Origin: Acidimicrobiia bacterium
GTDB taxonomy: Bacteria; Actinomycetota; Acidimicrobiia; Acidimicrobiales; Poriferisodalaceae
Length of the DNA: 64,000 nt
Assembly: GCA_022822525.1 (NCBI GenBank)
Contig: JAJEBN010000053.1
Coordinates: 1-64,000 of the forward strand
Reading direction: 5' to 3'
Shown in pieces: positions 59,601-64,000 of the stretch. The notes under the pieces are model-generated. The model was given only the letters and a program-made list of their open reading frames with translations. It ran no database searches and was not told the DNA's origin. A program made the translations under genes and the position numbers. The first letter of the stretch is position 1. The number at the start of each line of letters is the position of its first letter.

Positions 59601-60131
59601 GTCGGCGACCACCCAGCGCCCCTGTTCCGATTCGTCGGCCGAGATGGGTCAACTTCTGACGAGGTGGTGGACGAGTCGCTGGCCTGCCTCGACCTCGCCC
59701 GCCCGCCCGCCGGCTTCGAGACACCGCGCACATTGGGAGACACCGATGTCGAAGGCGCATTCGAGGCGTGGAACGTCGCCCAGGACGACGTTGTCCGAAA
59801 ATGGAATTTCATGTCCGACAAGGCGAACCTCGAGCCACGGATTTCCCCACGGCTGGCTCGCGCCGCACAAGTGGTGCGTGATCACGCTCCCCCGGAGATG
59901 ACACAGGACGACATCGACCGCACAGTCGACACGATCACTGCTCCCTACCCGGAGCGAACGATCCGAACGCTCGCTGCGGCGCTCAAGAGCTCGGCGAACC
60001 CGGCCGAGCAGGCCGTCGAAATCATCAGGGTGATCGACGTGCTCGGTCTGCAGCCCTACGAGCCGCCCGCGCCGCTGCCAGAGATCACACCCGACGACGT
60101 CTACTGCGTCACCTGGCTCGCCCTCGTGTGA
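56691..60131 (+). CDS. PLD-like domain fused to SNF2-family helicase
   Basis: N-terminal [26 protein letters not shown] (PLD-like); [79 protein letters not shown]; ATGC overlap region with RAMA gene. Confidence 0.93.
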   Translation: [1146 protein letters not shown]

Positions 60132-60135
60132 GCAG

Positions 60136-62340
60136 CTAGGAGCGCTGCAGGTAGTCGGGGTCGCGACGGCTGGCGAACCAGTCGATCTCATCGGCCAGTC
60201 CCGGATGGTCATCGAGGGCGCCGTCGGTCCCGATGAGCTCCGCCGCGGCGTCGCGGGCTGCCTGCACCCATGTCAGGTCACGGGCGAGCGATGCCAGCTT
60301 GAGGTCGCTGCGGCCCGACTGGCGTTCGTCGAAGAGCGTTCCCTCGCCGCGCAGCTCGAGGTCGCGCTCGGCCAGTTCGAACCCGTCGTTGGTCGCAGCC
60401 AGCGCACTCAGCCGCTCGATCGCGATCGGTGTCGGGTCCTCGTCACTGACGAAATAGCACGTCGAGGCATGGCTGCCCCGGCCCACCCGGCCTCGCAGCT
60501 GGTGCAGCTGCGCGATGCCGAAGCGGTCGGCCGACAGCACGACCATGACCGTGGCATTGGGGACATCGATCCCGACCTCGATGACGGTCGTCGCGACCAG
60601 CGCGTCGAGATCACCGGTGCGGAATCGGGTCATCGTGTCTTCCTTGGCTGCCGGCGGCAGACGCCCGTGCAGCAGCCCGACTCGCAAGCCCGCCAGCGCG
60701 CCCGCCGCCAGCTCTGCATGCATCTGGGTGGCCGAGCGCGCATCGAGGCTCTCGCTCTCGGCAATGAGCGGGCACACCACATAGGCCTGACGCCCCGCCT
60801 CGATCTCGCGGCGCACCTCGACCCACATCGATTCGGCGGCCAAGGGGCCTTGCACCCACTGCGTGGCGATAGGTGTGCGGCCCGGAGGGAGCTCGTCGAG
60901 CACCGAGACATCCAGATCGCCGTACACCGTCATCGCCGCCGTGCGGGGAATCGGCGTTGCGGTCATCACCAGCAGGTGCGGGATGCGCTGGTCGTCGCGC
61001 CCGCTCTCTCGCAGCCGGGCCCGCTGAGAAACGCCGAAACGGTGCTGCTCGTCCACTACGACGACGCTGAGCGAGGCGAAGCTCACCGACTCTTCGAGCA
61101 GCGCGTGCGTGCCCACGACGATGTCCGCTGTCCCGTCCGCTATCTCCACCAGCACCTCGCGTCGCTGCGCGGCCGAGCTCGAACCGCTGAGCAGGCACAA
61201 GCGCAACGGCCGCGTGCCGCCGAGCCGTGCCTCGTCAGGCACCTCGAATCCGTCAAGCAAGGCGCGCAGCGCGATGTAGTGCTGCTCGGCGAGTACCTCG
61301 GTCGGTGCCATGAGCGCGCCCTGGTGGTCGTTCTGGACCGCCACCAGCAGTGCATGCAGCGCCACCAGCGTCTTGCCGGACCCGACATCGCCCTGCAGCA
61401 GCCGGTGCATCGGCCGCAGCGTGGCCAGATCAGCGTCGATGTCGCCCATCACATTGCGCTGCGCACCGGTCAACGTGTAGGGCAGGCGCCGGTGAAACGC
61501 CTCGATGAGACTGCCGGAAGGGTCGTGCGCGATGCCGAGTTCGTGCGCCTCGCGCGCCAGACGCTGGCTTCGCAACATGAGCTGCACCCGCAGCAGCTCG
61601 TCGAACACCAGCCGGTTGCGCGCTGCCCACCGATCGGGCATCGACGGCGGTTCGTGGATGGCGGCCAGCGCCCGGGCCCGGCCGGCGAGCCCCAGCCGGT
61701 CACGCAGCCAATCCGGCACCGGGTCGGAAATGCCGCGGGCTTCACAGCGTCGCTGCGCTTCGCCGACCCAGTTCGCAACGTCCCAGGTCACGATTCCGGC
61801 GTTCTCCGATTGCGGGTAGATCGCCACGATCTTGCCGGTCCGGTCCCCGCCCGCAGCGGCGCTGAGCACATCGACGACGGGATTGGTCATCTGCTTGCGG
61901 CCCCGGTAGTTCTCCACCTTGCCGAACAGCGCCACGGTCCGCCCCTCGGCGAGCTGACGCTCACGCCATGGCTGGTTGAAGAACACTGCACTCAGCACGC
62001 CGGTGGCATCGGCCACGTCCACGCTCACCAATCGCCGTCCTGCGCGCAAGCGGCGACTCGACACCGAGTGCACATCGGCCACCACGGTGATCTCCGACCC
62101 GACTGCGGCCTCGCTGACCGGGGCCTGCGCTGTGCGGTCGACGTAGCGGCGGGGGTAATACGTGAGCAGATCGAAGACCGTCTCGACGCCGACATCGGCC
62201 AGGGCCTTGCGACGTTGAGGGCCGACGCCGTTGAGCCGTTCAACACCGATCGCGTCGAGTTCCCGCAGCGTCAGCGGGCCTTTCGCAGCTGCCCCCGGGG
62301 ACCGGCCCGCAGCGGGCTGGCTGGGTCGGGGTGGGCTCAT
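60136..62340 (-). CDS. recG: ATP-dependent DNA helicase RecG
   Basis: GDVGSGKTLVALHALL, MAPTEVLAEQHY, VVDEQHRFGVSQRARLRE, LRGRVGRGSHASTCYFVSDED. Confidence 0.96.
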   Translation of the reverse strand: MSPPRPSQPAAGRSPGAAAKGPLTLRELDAIGVERLNGVGPQRRKALADVGVETVFDLLTYYPRRYVDRTAQAPVSEAAVGSEITVVADVHSVSSRRLRAGRRLVSVDVADATGVLSAVFFNQPWRERQLAEGRTVALFGKVENYRGRKQMTNPVVDVLSAAAGGDRTGKIVAIYPQSENAGIVTWDVANWVGEAQRRCEARGISDPVPDWLRDRLGLAGRARALAAIHEPPSMPDRWAARNRLVFDELLRVQLMLRSQRLAREAHELGIAHDPSGSLIEAFHRRLPYTLTGAQRNVMGDIDADLATLRPMHRLLQGDVGSGKTLVALHALLVAVQNDHQGALMAPTEVLAEQHYIALRALLDGFEVPDEARLGGTRPLRLCLLSGSSSAAQRREVLVEIADGTADIVVGTHALLEESVSFASLSVVVVDEQHRFGVSQRARLRESGRDDQRIPHLLVMTATPIPRTAAMTVYGDLDVSVLDELPPGRTPIATQWVQGPLAAESMWVEVRREIEAGRQAYVVCPLIAESESLDARSATQMHAELAAGALAGLRVGLLHGRLPPAAKEDTMTRFRTGDLDALVATTVIEVGIDVPNATVMVVLSADRFGIAQLHQLRGRVGRGSHASTCYFVSDEDPTPIAIERLSALAATNDGFELAERDLELRGEGTLFDERQSGRSDLKLASLARDLTWVQAARDAAAELIGTDGALDDHPGLADEIDWFASRRDPDYLQRS

Positions 62341-64000
62341 TCGATGCCGAAGAGGTACGGGTAGTGGTCTTGGCCGCCGACGTGCCTCTCGACCTCGACG
62401 TCGGGCCAGTGCTCGGCGAGCCACGCCATCACTTCGGCGGTCTCGGCGGCCCTCGCACCCGCCCCCTCGATCAGCGTGAGGATCTCGTGGGCGGGCGTGA
62501 GCATCCCATCAAGCAGGCCGACGGCCGCCGCCGCAGCGCTGTCTCCCGCAGCCGAGATGCCCCCGCCGTCAAGTCCGATCCACTGCCCGGCGGCGACCGG
62601 GCCTGCCGGTGAGGTCGTGTCGCGCACTGCCTGAGTCACTTCTCCCGCCGACACTGCACCTGCGGTGTCACCCATCGAGGCGGCGTTGGCGTCAGCGCTT
62701 GCGTCGGGGTTGTAGCCGATCAGGGCTGCAAGGCCCGCGGGCACCGAAGTGGTGGCAACCACCGTGACTGTCTTGCCGGCGTGCTCGCCGGCCTGGCGCG
62801 CCACCGGGACGATGTTGGAGTTGTTGGGCAGCACCACGACTTGCTCGGAGGGCGCAGCCTCGATGGCTGCAAGCAGCTCGGCCGTTGAGGGATTCATGGT
62901 CTGGCCGCCGGTCACCAGTTCGTGGCAGCCCAGCGAGGCGAACAGCTCGTCGAGCCCCGCCGCAGGCGACACCGCGACCACCGCGCACCCCACGAGCGGC
63001 TGCTGCGCCGGATCGCCCGCAGTCTCGGCCCCGGCGCCTGCGTGCGCACTGTGCTGGCCTGCGTGCGCGCCGTGCGCACTGTGCGGGCCTGCGTGCGCAC
63101 TGTGCTGGCCTGCGTGCGCACCGTGCGCACTGTGCTGGCCTGCGTGCGCGCCGTGCGCGCCGAGGCCGGCCACCTGCTCGTGGAGATCGGTGATCTGGAT
63201 GCGGTGCGGGCGGCCGACGTCGATGCCCGCTTCGATGACGGGGCCGATGTCGTCGGTGTGGATGTGGCAGTTCCACAGACCGTCCCCGCCGACCATCACG
63301 ATCGAGTCACCCAGCGAATCCCAAGCGGCCTTGAAGCCGTCGATGCTCTCGTCGGGCGCCGAGAGCAGGAACATCACCTCGTAGCGAGTGCCGGAGGGAT
63401 CGTGCACGTCATGGCCGCTGTCGCCGTCAAGGTGGCTGTGCAGCTCGGCACGCTGCTCTGCCACGGGATCGGAAGCGGCGCGCTGCAGGCTCGCACCCGC
63501 ATTGCCGTGCGCGATCACCGCCGCCACCTCGGCAGGCAGGTCCACGGCATCGGGCAGCGGGCGCCCGTCCACGACGCTCAGCAGGGCGTCGAGCAGCAGC
63601 AGGTACCCCGCAGCGCCCGCGTCCACCACGCCGGCGTCCGCCAGCACCGGCAGCTGTTGCGGAGTTTTCTCCAGCGCCGCCTGCCCCGCTTGCTTGGCGC
63701 TCTCGAGCACGAAGGCCAAGGCGCCGGCCTCGTCGCCCGCCAGCGTGTCCAGTGCCCGCTCGGCAGCCTGCGCCGAAGCGCGCGCGACGCTCAGAATCGT
63801 GCCCTCCACCGGACGCATGACCGCGCTGTCCGCCGCCGTGCTCGCGGCCGCCAGTCCGCGAGCCAGCAGCTCAGCATCGATGGGCGGCTCCGCCTCGGGA
63901 CGATCGTCGCTCGGGGCCAGCGTGGATGCCATACCCCGCAGGAGCTGACTCACGATGACGCCGCTGTTGCCGCGCGCACCCATGAGCGCGCCGTGGGAGA
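62337..64000 (-). CDS. DAK2/FakA-like fatty-acid kinase-type protein, N-terminus beyond window
   Basis: MGARGNSGVIVSQLLRGMA, GAAGYLLLLDALL, TGGQTMNPSTAELLAAIEA, VVLPNNSNIVPVARQA. Confidence 0.9.
   Translation of the reverse strand, partial: SHGALMGARGNSGVIVSQLLRGMASTLAPSDDRPEAEPPIDAELLARGLAAASTAADSAVMRPVEGTILSVARASAQAAERALDTLAGDEAGALAFVLESAKQAGQAALEKTPQQLPVLADAGVVDAGAAGYLLLLDALLSVVDGRPLPDAVDLPAEVAAVIAHGNAGASLQRAASDPVAEQRAELHSHLDGDSGHDVHDPSGTRYEVMFLLSAPDESIDGFKAAWDSLGDSIVMVGGDGLWNCHIHTDDIGPVIEAGIDVGRPHRIQITDLHEQVAGLGAHGAHAGQHSAHGAHAGQHSAHAGPHSAHGAHAGQHSAHAGAGAETAGDPAQQPLVGCAVVAVSPAAGLDELFASLGCHELVTGGQTMNPSTAELLAAIEAAPSEQVVVLPNNSNIVPVARQAGEHAGKTVTVVATTSVPAGLAALIGYNPDASADANAASMGDTAGAVSAGEVTQAVRDTTSPAGPVAAGQWIGLDGGGISAAGDSAAAAAVGLLDGMLTPAHEILTLIEGAGARAAETAEVMAWLAEHWPDVEVERHVGGQDHYPYLFGIE
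63036..63161. repeat. GC-rich in-frame minisatellite encoding a His-rich (AHAGQHS) tract in the FakA-like gene
   Basis: alternating 21/30-bp units of GCCTGCGTGCGCACTGTGCTG; protein GAHAGQHSAHGAHAGQHSAHAGPHSAHGAHAGQHSAHAG. Confidence 0.95.

Noticed and set aside
51416-60131. Canonical DISARM or BREX locus
   Set aside because: drmA/drmB, brxC, pglZ and similar core genes are absent in the window; only analogous domain types are shared.
63036-63161. CRISPR-like repeat array
   Set aside because: No unique spacers, mixed 21/30-bp units, in frame inside a coding gene, no cas genes in the window.

Overview
GC-rich, mostly minus-strand actinobacterial chromosome segment. Gene order and some protein flavour suggest an Acidimicrobiia-like lineage (inference). 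About 53 kb is a conserved housekeeping backbone: ftsK, dapA, rnj, dapB, pnp, rpsO, ribF, truB, rbfA, infB, nusA, rimP, ispG, rseP, dxr, cdsA, frr, pyrH, tsf, rpsB, M23 peptidase, xerC, dprA, comM, yraN, rplS, trmD, rimM, khpA, rpsP, ffh, ftsY, smc, Fpg-like, rnc, acpP, plsX, rpmF, yceD, coaD, rsmD, recG and a DAK2/FakA-like gene. An accessory block of about 10.6 kb (49.5-60.1 kb) sits between rsmD and recG. It holds a DUF222/HNH protein and a defence-like operon: Eco57I/PglX-like N6-adenine methyltransferase, RAMA modified-DNA-reader protein, and a PLD-SNF2 helicase fusion. The strongest unusual signal is in the 3' third of the methyltransferase gene. A G12 tract precedes two diverged copies of one protein motif lying in different frames. 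A C15 tract precedes three tandem 65-68 bp copies of another motif, one in each of the three forward frames. This looks like frame-selected variant cassettes in a phase-variable methyltransferase; decay or assembly error is the main rival, because no single tract length restores a full-length protein. Other leads are a Fpg-family protein at the mutM locus that appears to have lost essentially all catalytic and zinc-finger residues, a palindrome-bearing repeat inside rimP, and in-frame minisatellites in ffh and the FakA-like gene.
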